The notes: generated by a model not told the origin, from the letters alone. Shown: positions 25,801 to 37,800, counted from the stretch's first letter. The stretch: 64,000 bases of DNA from Blattamonas nauphoetae (GCA_033064195.1 JARBJD010000128.1:62001-126000); one strand, 5' to 3'. Made by a program: numbers and translations.

Positions 25801-26944
25801 CCAATCGTCACTGTCATTGCTGGATTCGTCACTGGAATGGCGAGGTCGTCTGCTGTTTGGTTTGAATGGACGAAGTGGAGACTCGTTTGTGATGCAAGAG
25901 AGTGTGGTGGACCGAAGAGCGCAGTCTGTGAAAGAGAACATGAAATGGTGGCTTCCTGTTGTGATTGTTGTGGCGTGCTCTCTTCTTGTTCTGATGCTGA
26001 TTGTATTTTTGTACTGGCGTCGACGAAAGGGAGAAGGGAAGAAGGAAGCGAGTCGGGCGGAGCTGACAGAAGAAGAGTACGTTGAGAAGATGGAAGAGGG
26101 AGATGAGACGATTGGGCGTGGTGTGATTGAAACGACAGTTCGAGCGATGAAAGACAAGACGCTGACAGCGGCGCGACCAGAAACGGATGGGAAGACAATG
26201 AAGGGATTGGAAAGTGGGAAAGTGGGATCGTCTGGATGGTCGGGGAGGGGAGGGATGGATGTGATTGAAGTGATTGATTGTGCTCAGTTTGGATCGCATT
26301 TTGTTCATCGACAGAACTCGCTGTACAACCGACTGCACGTTGAGAATCAGCCGCTGTCGAACAAGCGTGTTCAGGAACAACGACTTGTTTCGGTGCTTGT
26401 GAGATTGAAGGAGACTCACGGATCAGCTTTGGTGTTCTCGAATCTGTCGTCGCACTGGTTGAAGATGAACAAAGACGGAGAGATGTGTCTTCTGGTTGAA
26501 GGTCGGAATTTGGTCTCGAAGGACGAGATGGGAGTTGAGATGGGAGAAAGGATGGAAGGATCTAGAAAGGAACCAGTTGATTTTGAGAAGGAGAAGATGG
26601 ATGGGCAGCGATGGAGTGCGCCTGAGCAGTTCTTGGAAGAGGGGGAAGAAGAGAAATGTGTGAAGCCAGTGCAGGTGTCGGTTTTTCGGCTTGGCCTGGT
26701 GTTGTGGGAGATCGAGACTGGTCAGATACCGTTTGGGGAGACGGATGCAGTGAACACGTGCCGTCAGTTGAAAGCTGGGATTGTGCCACCGATGGATGGA
26801 GTACAGAATGCGTCGATGAGGGATCTTATCACTCGATGTCTGTCAGTTGAGGGTGATGACCGACCGACGCTGGAATCAGTGTCATCGACGCTGAATGGGA
26901 TTGAGGAAGATGTGACGCCGTGGAAAGACACACTCCTCTTCTGA
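19841..26944 (+). CDS. B1: surface receptor with beta-helix, Ig/FN3-like modules, TM span and pseudokinase tail
   Basis: 2367 residues from the ATG at 19841; B2 and B3 start at the equivalent position. Order: signal peptide (MIRLVLLSVLYTS), Cys-containing beta-helix region, then about eight repeated modules of roughly 90-110 residues (RLTSVSITGY..EYNTNYTVTSVLDS pattern, beta-sandwich-like). Next come a second beta-helix part with the MCGMSIDPCGSIEIG cap, a membrane span at about 2036-2058 (WWLPVVIVVACSLLVLMLIV) followed by WRRRKGEGKK, and a cytoplasmic tail. The tail ends in a kinase C-lobe (QRWSAPEQF, FRLGLVLWEIETGQIPFGE, RCLSVEGDDRPTLESV). The glycine loop, VAxK Lys, HRD and DFG are not seen, so it is a pseudokinase by inspection. 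Probably a phagocytic or recognition receptor (inference). Confidence 0.9.
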   Translation: MIRLVLLSVLYTSQNPVHIQPSFFSECGSASRTTSLTNEPLNRRLLHLEVDAILSSTIQIRSDMISLKGRHTTLSFIPVPEETLNTPHFSQIRGPSRQQAEQSTDSNKLRCIATQFMFDVSNSTFWIDGMDLKSDTEGNGVCSLSGSSMELSRSSITSHGFSSPFVIVLSEQSEEWSERSGSTVHLSDVTYLSTSSLIAPFVDVSRPSAPLSSNLPTQNNDDSPDSADGISVVGMNVALESKMLLSGTGPLFSFGLFKHGSYHLPVGHSLGMETDLIKSHLFNISSQSSPSRSNSGELLFGSNVNQRLVGCSISRSSNHQRGTSMMDPNLGGSLLCQNTSFSSCVSQDNAEQEVSNENRVQEQRFVLSDTTITSIKFTLCTFDDMRWETDGDEIGGAAIFVKETNAALTVSQCFFHKCVSTGVNNDGTAILFICKSASRKAFSMSQSSFTECQSTGPVLGCTSSACFVKYVSVPTVTQCFFHLCNATGRSATLYFTNSPAHLTNSTFVKCASLKFYGGAIGLTVVSSVSFSSIQFRECDAKVSASADIAYYNTTKSLLNTSSIQYCNSTSGSPNIYDPDTRETDSTLIPQLTTNDGLFVTSFSMKWETSKCVVDVELSSSVVGVMGVLLEGGNVPRLIHVPFGSPETPSNVGKIEVSVGAQGVLPDLGEGKGFSIRSVGIAGKEILGRIDGTETKMLSLRLATLWVTGVFLKTGSSSIVVKNKNGETLNISILANNGTALNGTIALSMSNESRLIYGEEYWIDKLTLGKFTSAFTSKVSFIAPSPVAEISSFTRQVDDDWMTLSFSGSGLVGESYTLTLTEQNPSGIAHTKKVTLVPKSSILLSKWNVTLFPPSLSDLKYGTTYKVTHMISSISSQSTVLDTLIISTPPGPTRLTSVSITGYPDKEKKVEVGVSGVMMKEGGRYTLVVNETGTTTEKKVNVTFSSQTEGSGSATLFPLLGADLEYNTNYTVTSVLDSKSQPILFVSGLTFKTKSEPSRLVSTSLSNIGGPNSTTLVLESRGLTPNAKYEIFLSFSPTSPLLSSSNSDSTTMLNVIVTSETDNSFSLTLYPLAEADLVYGQTYVVRSMKTGSGSSSSILIEGTDCWFATPSEPGRLASIVVGSMTSDGDSSKITLSFSSFSLEACTCYTFEFGSSALEGEVSHTKTLTLTTEADGSLSPHVMTLFPVGSTEAERKSQFEFNRTYLLTSLKDSSSDILFDTPTALKIPEDPTRLTSVSITGYAENEKKAEFEVEGLMMNEGETYTLVVNETGTTTEKRMNVTFSSQTEGSGSATLFPVLGADLEYNTNYTVTSVLDSKSQPILFVSDLTFKTKTEPERLLSMSSGLLVSDSQKSVLSLSFISSALLAQTEYTLTLHSQPKTDDTAHPKTLKVTTDAHGCIPDLSAVLYPLEDEAGRNGQLEFDTTYSLSSLTRESAPIFFESLSTIFHTNPESPRIENVVSGILSKDRSEVTMILSGRALTGPLGQLEFSDGTTRWTSSSDLLCSSATECSVVFKTGLGESEDHLAFGGVYEVVSSDVSKYVVNSGLSARVPMAPRFDSMLFEFGNSLNTSCMIVFCGSDLVAGRSYSVVLSDSMLFSITVVNSSAAVSWPLAIGWTNTLEYSKTYTIESITPLSDKDGDVVFDELSFLTEAKPSEITLCIDAAGSESMMCGMSIDPCGSIEIGWWIVGGIGISSCTFSIVHNTTLKDQIVIGSSHEVVIRSGPSTKPELIVSASSASSSSSEWLSEEKGEGMIDVLSSRVWMNEVDVVLMDSSSVVFLRVVDGRLTLESCSITGLSPSSPNSNLDDFECSWSLGAFIVVNTTTSVTSSTFSDLSVGAINVEGGLLTIDSSTFRDNTPHNSSFPSARRNIHCSSEGQVKIGSLSGGDGSSDKHPHLWLSHNDCILSGADVNVDSPFFVPTLSSKSRSSFDRKNKTFALELIGSTLIPCGLFLEVFEVSKNKAEGKTEEVKLDLDSTTSFTETSISLTLSQSSLSLLDSSLEWRGRLLFGLNGRSGDSFVMQESVVDRRAQSVKENMKWWLPVVIVVACSLLVLMLIVFLYWRRRKGEGKKEASRAELTEEEYVEKMEEGDETIGRGVIETTVRAMKDKTLTAARPETDGKTMKGLESGKVGSSGWSGRGGMDVIEVIDCAQFGSHFVHRQNSLYNRLHVENQPLSNKRVQEQRLVSVLVRLKETHGSALVFSNLSSHWLKMNKDGEMCLLVEGRNLVSKDEMGVEMGERMEGSRKEPVDFEKEKMDGQRWSAPEQFLEEGEEEKCVKPVQVSVFRLGLVLWEIETGQIPFGETDAVNTCRQLKAGIVPPMDGVQNASMRDLITRCLSVEGDDRPTLESVSSTLNGIEEDVTPWKDTLLF

Positions 26945-27767
26945 TCGCAACAACTCTGCCGTTCTATTCACCCCGTTGCTCTCACTCACCCTTTTTTTCT
27001 TCTCTGCGCTGCTGAGCGGAATTCATCCGAGTTTCAATTTCTGTCAATTTCGTTTGTATTCTGATCGCCATTCAACCCCTCCCTGCATCTCTATCGTATT
27101 TATCTCTTGAGTTGTTCAGTTTGTCACACAGATCTCGCCTCATTGATCTGCAGTGATCACACTCTCCTCACTCCCACCAGATGACATTGTTGATTCTCAC
27201 CTTTGTCTTACGTTTCTCATTCATCGCATCAAACATTCTTTCTCAAAAATTGCCGCATCTTGATTTATTCGGAGTGTGACGAGTGTGTCTGTATTGAGGA
27301 AACGCCCTCGATCGACCACTCTGTCATCTCTGCTCACTTCACCGCGCTCACATTGATTGTGCTTGTTGGGATTGATTGAGTTTGTTGTTCGATTTTGCGA
27401 CTGACTCGAATCGTCCCATCGGCCTGCGATGTGGCAGTTTCTTGATTGTGATTGATATCAGAGTTGGGATGGCGGTTCGTTTTTGTTGTTCTGGTTGACA
27501 TTCGTGAACAGTTCGAACATGAACGCCACTTCTTGTTTTCATCCCACACGCACTTTTGCATGTCACCGCCGCAATCATGCGCATATCCCTTCACATCCGA
27601 GCACTTCGCGTGTTTTCTTTGGGATTAGGGAGAATTGTGAAAGGCTCGCCGCACATTCTCTCTCTGTCTTCTCTTGTTTGCATTCACGCATGTCATTTCA
27701 TTCACTATTTGTTTTTGTTCCTTCTGGTCACTTATTTCTGGAACTTTTCTTCAAAACAGTGTGGAAA
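26945..27767 (+). repeat. 3' flank of B1, conserved in B2 and B3 units
   Basis: About 0.7-0.8 kb following the stop codon recurs after B2 (40468-41237) and, inverted, after B3 (41397-42187). Shared stretches include GAGCGGAATTCATCCGAGTT and GGAAACGCCCTCGATCGA. It contains no convincing gene; the short frames (for example 27334-27594) are conserved only because the DNA is duplicated. It marks the end of the duplicated unit. Confidence 0.7.
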
Positions 27768-28415
27768 TGGTTATCTTTCGTGGTTCAATTTTTCCGATTG
27801 TGATGAGGTGGAAAAGTTGTTTGAATGGGTGTCGAATGGAGATTGTTGAGAAAGAAGAATTCTGAACTCTTTTTTCGTTTCCTTTCACCCTTCCCGTTTC
27901 TGATGGATAATTCTGTTTTTATACCTCATCTATGGCCATCTTCTTCTCCTTCTGTTTTCCAAAGTTGCATGTTGAGATCAAGAATCCTGACATGTTCGAA
28001 TCTGAGGGTTGATCAAGATTCATCACATTCATATGAAGAACGATGCAATCTTTTCAAGATTTTTCTCGTGCACTGTCTGGGAGATTCAATTCTGTTTTTC
28101 TGTGGCGATTGACTGGCTATGCATGAACAGAAGAAACCGATACCTCATTCGAAATCAAAGATTATCTTAACGAGTTTGAGTACCAGTTCATTCTAAGAGG
28201 AGGGCAAGCTCACACATTGGCAGCATTGTTTTCTACTCATTCTCCCATGTCCATCCAGATGAAAGGATTCAGACTGGATGAAGATGTCGAACATCGTCGC
28301 AAAAGGTCGAGCTGAAGCAACCCGTCTGGTACCGAAGTTCACCAAATGCATGAAATTGATCAAGTGAAGATGCAAAGAATGGGATGACCTCAAAAAGGAA
28401 ACCGTTGGAGGTGAC
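27768..28415 (+). promoter_or_regulatory. Upstream region of B2, includes second copy of the 5'-flank repeat
   Basis: 27768-27958 repeats 19461-19655. 28040-28130 (GGGAGATTCAATTCTGTTTT, GACTGGCTATGCAT) is matched in inverted orientation at about 52495-52555, upstream of B3, showing that the B2 and B3 units share their 5' flank as well. The start context GGAGGTGACATGATG is conserved. No gene seen. Confidence 0.6.
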
Positions 28416-31400
28416 ATGATGATTCGCCTCATTCTCCTCTCCATTCTCTACACATCTCAAAATCCACTCCGAATCCAACAATCGTTTTTCTCGGAGCGTG
28501 TCAGTGCCAGCCGAACAACCTCTCTCACGAATGAACCACCCAATGGACGATTATTGCATCTCGAAGTGGATGCCATTCTCTCGAGCACGGTCCAAATCCG
28601 ATCGGACATGATTTCCTTGAAAGGGCGTCACACAACACTGTCATTCACCCCCGTTCTCGAAGAGACTCTCAACACCCCACATTTCTCGCAGAATCGCAGT
28701 TCATCCAAACAACGAACTGAACAGTCGGCAAAATCGAACAAACCGCGTGATATTGCAACCCAGTTCATGTTTGATGTGTCGAACAGCACATTTTGGATTG
28801 ATGGAATGGATTTGAAGAGCGACACGGAAGGAAACGGAGTCTGTTCGCTTTGTGGCTCCTCGATGGAATTATCAAGGAGTTCGATCACATCACACGGATT
28901 CTCTTCTCCGTTTGTGATCGTTTTGTGGGAACAGTCGGAACAGTGGTCAGAACGGTCTGGTTCGACTGTGCATCTTTCCGACGTGACCCACCTCTCCACA
29001 TCGAGCTTGATCGCCGCGTTTGTTGATGTTTCAAGGCCAGCAGCCCCTCTTTCCTCCAATCTGCCCACACAGAACAACGACGATTCGCCAGACTCGGCAG
29101 ATGGGATTTCAGTTGTTGGAATGAATGTTGCCTTGGAATCGAAGATGCTGCTGTCTGGAACTGGTCCACTCTTCTCGTTTGGGTTGTTTGAACATGGACC
29201 ATATCACCATCCAGTTCGACCTTCTCTTGAAATGGAAACAGACCTGATTAACAGCCACTTATTCAACATTTCGAGTCAATCATCACCATCTCGAACAAAT
29301 TCGGGAGGATTGCTGTTTGGATCAAATGTGAATCAGCGTTTGGTTGGATGCTCGATTTCGCGGAGTTCGAACCATCAGCGAGGAACGAGCATGATGGACC
29401 CGAATCTTGGAGGCTGCCTTCTGTACCAGAACACATCGTTCTCAAAAGGTGTCAGCCAATCCAATGCTGGACAGACAATTTCTTACGAAAACCGGATCCA
29501 GGGACAACGCTATGTCCTCAGTGATAAAACCGTTGAGTCCATCACCTTCACACTCTGCACATTCGACGACATGAGATAGGAAACAGATGGAGACGATTGT
29601 GGCGGTGCAGCAATTTTCATTTCATGGACATCTGCCGCACTCACTGTCTCGCAGTGCTTCTTCCACAAGTGTGTCAACACAGGCAAAGATAACGACGGAG
29701 GAGCAATTCTATTCATCAGCCATTATCTCAATCGCACAACCTTTTCAATGTCACAATCATCGTTCACAGAATGTCAATCAACATTCCCTAATTTGGGGAG
29801 CACATCTTCAGCGTGTTGTGTGCAATTTGTGTCTGTGCCGACAATCACTCAGTGCTTCTTCCACCTCTGCAACGCAACTGGTCGTGCTGCAACATTGTAC
29901 TTCTTTCGATCTACCGCACACCTCACAAACTCAACTTTTGTGAAATGTTCCTCGCTCGAGTATTACGGAGGAGCGATTGGGTTATCAATCGTAAAATCAG
30001 TCTCCTTTTCGTCGATCCAGTTCAGAGAGTGTTCAGCCAAAATTGCTGGTTCGGCTGACCTTATATATATCACTACGTCAACATCACTGCTCAATACATC
30101 CTCAATCCAGTATTGCGACTCGACGTCAGGCTCTCCCAACATTTTTGATCCAAACTCACCAGACACTATTTTATCGCTGATCCCTCAGCTTGTGGCGAAC
30201 GACGGATTGTTTGTGACAGCCTTCTCGATGAAATGGGAGACTTCGAAGTGTGTTGTTGATGTGGAACTGTCCTCGTCTGTGGTTGGGACGATGGGAGTTC
30301 TGTTGGAAGGAGGGAATGTTCCTCGTCTGATCCATGTTCCGTTTGGCTCACCAGAGACTCCTTCAAATGTTGGAAAGACTGAAGTGTCCGTTGGTGCTCA
30401 GGGAGTTCTTCCAGATTTGGGAGAAGGAAAGGGATTCTCGATTCGAAGTGTTGGTTTTGCTGGGAAAGAGATTCTTGGCCGACTTGATGGAATGGAAGCA
30501 GAACTGACGAGTGACTTGGCAGGGACTCTGAAGTTGTCTGGAGTGTTTCTGAAAACCGGACCATCGTCGATTGTGGTGAAGGACAAGAATGGAAAGACGT
30601 TCACGATTTCTCTCCCAACGAACAGTGGAACAGCGCTGAGTGGCCCCATCTCTCTCTCCTCGTCAGATGCGTCGAAACTGAAGTATGGAGAAGAATACTG
30701 GATCGACAAAATGACGCTTGGAACGTTCACATCTGCCTTCACCGCTGCAGTTTCGTTCATCGTTCCGTCGCCTGTCGCGAAGGTCAGCTCGTTCAGTCGT
30801 CAGGTGGATGATGATTGGATGACTTTGTCGTTCTCTGGAAGTGGATTGGTTGGTGAATCGTACACCCTCACACTGACCGAACAGAATCCGATTGGGATCG
30901 CTCACACGAAAAAAGTCACACTCGTCCCGACATCATCCACTGCACTGAGCAAGCGGAATGTGACGCTGTTTCCTCCAACGCAGTCAGATCTGAAATATGG
31001 AACGACATACAAAGTGACCAATCTTGTTTCGTCAATTTCAAGCCAATCAACTGTTCTTCAATCGTTCGTCATATCCACACCAACTGAGCCTTCTCGAGTG
31101 ATTGGTGTATCAATCTCAGACTATTCTGAGACTGAGAAGAAAGCGGAGATTTGTGTGTCAGGATTGATGATGAGCGAAGGAGAGAGGTACACGCTTGTTG
31201 TGAATGAGACTGGAACGACGACTGAAAAGAGGATGAATGTGACATTCTCGTCTCAAACAGAAGGACGTGGATCAGCAACTCTATTTCCACATTTGGGAGC
31301 TGATCTGGAGTACAACACGAACTACACGTTGACGAGCGTGTTGGATTCGGAATCTCAACCGATTCTGTTCATTTCTGGTTTGACATTCAAAACGAAAGCT

Positions 31401-34400
31401 GAGCCGCCGAGACTGGTGACATTGGTTGTCGGTGGATATGACGCCGAAGTGAAGAATGTGGAGTTTTGGATGACTGGACGAGAACTGTCAGAGGGATCGA
31501 AATATGAAGTTGGATTGAGTGTGTCTGGAGAAGAGAAGATGAAGGTGCTGATGGGATTGAACGAGTCATCTGGGAGATGGGAAGGATCAGGGTGTCTGTT
31601 CCCGATTGAGGATGCTGAGCTTGATTTTGGGAAGACGTACTCTGTGAGCTCATTCCTGAAAGTTGGAAATTTGTCGTCTCTCTTCTTCGAAGACCAATCA
31701 GTGGTGATGGAATCAGAACCAGCTCGTCTGGTGTCGACATCTGTGGACAACAGCTTCGGACCGAACTCAACGACGTTGAAGCTGACGTCGCGAAGATTGA
31801 CGCTGAAAGCAGAATATGAACTGACACTCTCCTTCTCTCCCACATCTCCGTTGCCATCGCCATCGAATTCGGGTTCGACGACGACAGTGAACGTGACAGT
31901 GACGTCGGAGACAGACAACTCGGTGCTGCTGTCTCTTTATCCTTCGTCGGAAGCTGATCTGGTTTATGGACAGACATATGTTGTGAGATCGATGAAGACA
32001 GGATTGTCAGAGTCGATTCTGATTGAAGGGACGGATTGTTGGTTTGCGACGCCTTCAGAACCAGGTCGACTTGCTTCGATTGTGGTTGGGTCGATGATTT
32101 CGGATGGAGACTCATCAACAATCACGCTTTCATTCTCATCATTCTCTCTTAAGGCTTGCACATGCTACACATTTGAATTTGGATCGTCTGCGTTGGAGGG
32201 TGGAGTGTCTCACAGCAAAACACTGAACCTGACGACGGAAGCTGATGGGTCGTTGTCGCCTTTTGTGATGACTCTGTTCCCTGTTGGATCGACAGAGGCG
32301 GAAAAGAAGAGTCAGTTCGAGTTCAATCGAACATACTTGTTGACATCGTTGAAGGACTCGTCATCGGACATCCTGTTTGACACACCTACCGCTCTGAAGA
32401 TTCCGGAAGAGCCAACACGATTGACCAGCGTTTCAATCACAGGCTATGCCGAAAAAGAGAAGAAAGTGGATATTTGTGTGTCAGGAGTGATGATGAAAGA
32501 AGGAGAGAAGTACACGCTTGTTGTGAATGAGACTGGAACGACGACTGAAAAGAGGATGAATGTGACATTCTCGTCTCAAACAGAAGGACGTGGATCAGCA
32601 ACTCTATTTCCACATTTGGGAGCTGATCTGGAGTACAACACGAACTACACGTTGACGAGCGTGTTGGATTCGGAATCTCAACCGATTCTGTTCATTTCTG
32701 GTTTGACATTCAAAACGAAAAGCGAACCAGAACGACTTCTAACCATCTCAGCTGGTTCCTTCGTGGTGGACTCTCAGAAATCAGCCATCTCTCTCTCGTT
32801 CACATCGTCTGCTCTTCTTGCCCAAACGGAATACACTCTAACTCTTAAATCGCAACCCAAATCGGGTGACACCGCTCATCAGAAGACGTTGAAAGTGACC
32901 ACAGATGAAGATGGATGCATTCCGGATTTGTCAGCAGTTCTGTATCCGCTGAAGGATGAAGAAGGAAGGAATGGACAACTGGAATTCGACACGACATACT
33001 CGTTATCCTCACTGACCCGCGAATCCACTCCAATCTTCTTCGAGTCACTCTCAACGATTTTCCACACGAATCCTGAATCCCCTCGCATTGAGAATGTGGT
33101 TTCGGGGATTCTGAGCAAGGATCGTTCGGAAGTGACGATGATCCTTTCGGGACGAGCGTTGACTGGTTCTCTTGGGCAACTTGAGTTTTCAGATGGAACG
33201 ACGAGATGGACATCATCTTCTGATCTCCTCTGTTCATCTCCGACAGAATGCTCTGTTGTGTTCAAAACTGGATTGGGAGAGTCGGAGGATCATCTGGCGT
33301 TTGGAGGTGTTTATGAAGTTGTGTCGAGCGACGTGTCGAAGTATGTTGTGTATTTTGGATTGTCGGTGCGTGTACCGATGCCTCCTCGCTTTGATTCGGT
33401 GTTGTTCGAATTTGGGAACAGTCTGAACACGAGTTGTATGATTGTGTTTTGTGGGAGTGATCTTGTTGCTGGACGATCGTACTCTGTTGTTCTCTCGGAT
33501 TCGATGCTGTTTTCGATCACAGTTGTGAACTCGTCGGCAGCTGTGTCATGGCCGCTTGCGATTGGATGGACGAACACTCTTGAATACTCGAAGACATACA
33601 CAATCGAGTCGATCACGCCACTTTCAGACGAGGATGGTGATGTTTTATTCGATGAACTGTCATTTTTGACAGAAGCGAAACCATCTGAAATCATGCTGTG
33701 CATTGATGCTGCTGGATCTGAAAGCAAGATGTGTGGGACGTCGAGTGATCCTTGCGGTTCGATTGAGATTGGATGGTGGATTGTTGGAGGGATTGGATTG
33801 TCATCGTGCACATTCTCGATTGTTCACAACACGACTCTGAAGGATCAGATTGTGATTGGATCGAGTCATGAAGTTGTTGTTCGATCTGGGCCTTCCACGA
33901 AACCGGAACTGATTGTGTCTCCCTCGTCTGGCTCGTCTGAATGGTTGTCTGAGGAGAAAGGAGAAGGAGTGATTGACGTGTTGTCGAGTCGAGTGTGGAT
34001 GAATGAAGTTGATGTTGTTTTGATGGACTCTTCTTCAGTTGTGTTTCTTCGCGTTGTTGATGGTCGCCTGACACTCGAATCTTGTTCGATCACTGGACTC
34101 TCGCCGTCTTCTCCCAACTCAAATTAGGATGACTGAGTGTTCCTGGTCTTTGGGAGCATTCATTGTTGTGAACACGACAACATCTGTCACCTCATCGACG
34201 TTTTCCGATCTTTCCGTGGGAGCAATAAACGTGGATGGAGGACTCCTGACGATCGAGACAAGTGCGTTCCATGACAACTCACCGAACGATTCTTCTTTTC
34301 CGTCAGCTCGTCGGAACATTCATTGCTCTTCGGAAGGACAGGTGAAGATTGGGAGTCTGAGTGGAGGAGATGGCTCGTCGGACAAGCATCCGCATCTGTG

Positions 34401-34803
34401 GCTGTCGCATAATGACTGCATCTTGTCTGGAGCTGATGTGAATGTGGATTCGTCCTTCTTCGTTCCAAGCCTCTCATCGAAATCGAGATCCTCCTTCGAC
34501 CGAAAGAACAAGACCTTCACACTCGAATTGATTGGAACGACACTGATTCCGTGTGGTCTGTTTCTGGAAGTGTTCGAAGTGATGAAGAACAAGGCAGAGG
34601 GAAAGACTGAAGAAGTGAAACTGGATCTGGATTCGACAACTTCCTTCACCGAAACATCGATCTCGCTGACGCTCTCCCAATCGTCACTGTCATTGCTGGA
34701 TTCGTCACTGGAATGGCGAGTTCGTCTGCTGTTTGGTTTGAATGGACGAAGTGGAGAATGGTTTGTGTTGCAAGAGAGTGTGGTGGACCGAAGAGCGCAG
34801 TCT

Positions 34804-37800
34804 TTGTAACAAACCGAGGTTCCTCTGATATTGAGAAGTGGTCCGAAGTAAGGGATTCGGTCCAAATAGGACCAATGAGAACAAGAACACTTCAAAACTT
34901 AGAAGATTCTGGTCACCTTACATTTTCCAATCATCAGGGCGAACCCATGAAGAAAGGGTCAGTCGCGATGCGACGAAAGAGGAAACAAAAACTATTATAT
35001 GCTTGCAACAGAAAATCCCCAACGGAGAGCAAAAAACTGTTGCAAGTCTTTGTAAAGAGAGTTCCAAAGGGAACTGGTAAACTGGCCCCCTGCCCCTCGC
35101 GGCTTGTGGTAGCAGGTCATCAAGAGGAACCTCGGTTTGTTACAAGCACCGCCCTTCCAGTAGGTGCTGTTCAAACCTCGGTCCCTCTGATATTGAGACT
35201 TGAAAGGAACAGAAAGAAAATAAGTGATAGATGAGCTGAAAAGAAAAAGCATCCATTATCTTGGGTTTCACTCTTTGGACCATGCTCGTCAGAGAGACCG
35301 TGACTCCCTTCGAAAGGGCTGCCACAGGCCGCAGAGTAGTCTTGATTACGTGGTTGACGAGAAATGTATGGCGGTATCGCAGTTCTGACATCTGTAGCCT
35401 TCTGATCAGACTCATTCTGGTCGGTGTACTGTCGCCGTGAAGCATCGAGAAGAGACGATTCATCGCAGGTTGATGTTTATCCAACATATTTCTCGGTGTG
35501 TACTCGATGAGTGTGGGTGAAAGCGTTTGGAGGCTTGGTCCCATTCGGACTCGAGTCTCGAGTCAGCAGCTGTTGGAGCGAGAGAGTCGTTCAGTACTCA
35601 TTGCATGAGGTGCGATATATTGCAGGTAATCCGATAGATGTGACCATGCAAGCCCTTTCTCGTTGTTTCCAGGTTCGGTTGCTAAGTCGATGGTTGGATC
35701 CGTTGTTTTCAGGACTGTCCCTTCAGAGTGATGTCGTTTCCTTGTTCCCAATCTGTCGCGACTTCAGTGAGTGAATTCAGGAAAAAAACTGACGCGGCCG
35801 CTCGTTTGGATGCCCAAGATCGTCGTCCGTTGACTGTGAGATTGGTGAAGTTTGTGTTCGTCATTTGAACGAAACAGATCGCTGTTTGTCTTCTTCCGAT
35901 AACCTTAGAGGTGATGAATACATCTCCCCTTCAATGGAGGTTCTTTCCCTGTCCGTTGATTGTATGGGGAGTACTTGTGGTCGAGTCCTTCTTCCCGAAT
36001 TTCAGCTGCAGTGGAACGGCTTCGAATAGTGACAAGTCGCCAACCATTGTGATTTTCACAGTTCACCCGTTTCCATCGAATTGGTAGAGTCAGCATTTAT
36101 TGACAACAGGTGAGACACTGTGCCTTCGCAAAGGTGACGGGCGAATTCGCTGCTAGTTCGTCGTGGTGGACGAGAAATTCTTCTTCTATCATCTGACCGT
36201 CCAGTTATTCGAACCGAGATCACGCGTGTGTTCTTCGAAGGCGTAATGATCTTTGTGGACGAGTACGTCTTCCCCAAGTTTAGTCGAATAGACTTTGTTG
36301 TTGAATGATGCGTCGTGGTGATTGGACAAGCTTGGTCTGTCCACTGCGATCGTCAAAGTGGACTCAGTCATAATACTAGACACCATTTCTTCCCTCGAAT
36401 GAAGCTGAGCAAGACGGTGAGCGAACGATCACGTCTCGGATAATTACTGTCCATACATGATCAAGTCGAATGCTTCATGAGTCTGCTTGATACCCCCGAT
36501 GTGTTCAGTGCCAAACAATATGATGACAGTTCGCCTATTGTCACTGCGACTAACCGCAGTCTTTGACAAGGATATCGTTCACTACTCTCTCAAACGACCA
36601 TGATAATGCCACGGAGATATTTGTCCTGACATGTACAAGGTTCCACAGATGAGAGCGGTGAGATGATATGGGCGAGAGGGTGAGGGCGATTGATAGTTCG
36701 TCGGGCTTGAACAGAAATGGTTTGTGACGGAACGAGAGTTCTTTTAGATCCGAGTAATTACCGGTGCGGCGAGTTGGAGTTCTCTTTGGAGCAGAGAAGC
36801 CCCTTTGGGTCAGAAAGGAGTCTCACTGCTGTGAACCGTTGAACGCAGATGAGCAGACGTCCTTCACATGAACCCCTCAGAAGTACCTCTTATTGAATAA
36901 GAGTTCAGTTGAATGACTCTGTCGAAATCAGAGAGTCCTTGGCAAACACCTTGTCATCTTTCTGAATCGAAACGTCGACTGATTTGTTGTTGATGGTTAC
37001 GCAATGTATTTATTTGGTTACTTCGTTCCCTGTCAGATTGGGAGATCTTTCGTGATGAAGATGGATGAATTGCTTTTCCCTCCATGTTCAGACGCTGCCA
37101 TAACACTTCATTGAAGCACGACTGGAGAATTCTCACTGCACTGTGGAGAACAGCTGCCACTGCCGTCTCCATGCTGCCATCATCGATGACGGGGAACACT
37201 GATCGAGCTTCGAGATGGAGAGGTCAAAGATGGGTGACAACTTCGCTCGCTACATCTTTGTCCTCCATCGATAGTCTGAATCGCGGCAACTGGAACTTGA
37301 GTTGCGTGGCGACCTGCTTCCAGATCTGTCCGACCTTGACTGGCTCAGAGGGACGCCATTGGAACTGTTTTGTTTAACTCAGCCAGATTTGATTGGGATT
37401 GGTACAGGAGTCTCCCCGTTGGAGCGAATGCAATTTGGTTGTCTGAGGTCGGCTCCTCAAGTGAGGCAGTCAGATTGTGAAATAGGACGAGCGGTTGGTC
37501 AGTCGTTGATGTGAAGTCTGAGTCTGGTATCGGCTTCAACGATGGAAAAATCTCCAGATCTTGTCAGAGTCAGCCATTCTGACCGCGATTTAGGTCCTCG
37601 AGAACAAGCCAGCGCTGAAAATCAGGGAGGGGTATCAATTCGTCTATTCGCCCAGTGAATGTTTTCGTGGAGCAACGCTACTTCGTGCTCTTCCTCCTTT
37701 GACGATGATGCATCTGCGGGGTCAAAAATGCTGGGAGGGTAATGATGTTCTTTAGTTGTACCGAATGAGGACTGCTCATTGAGTCTGGTTGGTCGTAAGA

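Noticed and set aside
25444-26198. Long antisense frames (130-240 residues) opposite the B genes, repeated in B2 and B3
   Set aside because: They mirror the strong codon bias of the sense strand, are Ser/Arg/Pro-rich without domain features, and recur only because the genes are paralogous.
27334-27594. Conserved 78-86 residue frames in the 3' flanks of B1, B2 and B3
   Set aside because: Conserved only as part of the duplicated flank, on both strands and in several frames, with no codon-like conservation pattern visible.
28416-34803. In-frame TAG codons in B2 as evidence for a TAG=Gln code (known in some oxymonads)
   Set aside because: At both positions the paralogues have Trp and Leu, not Gln, and the intact genes contain no in-frame TAA or TAG. 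B2 is simply a pseudogene.
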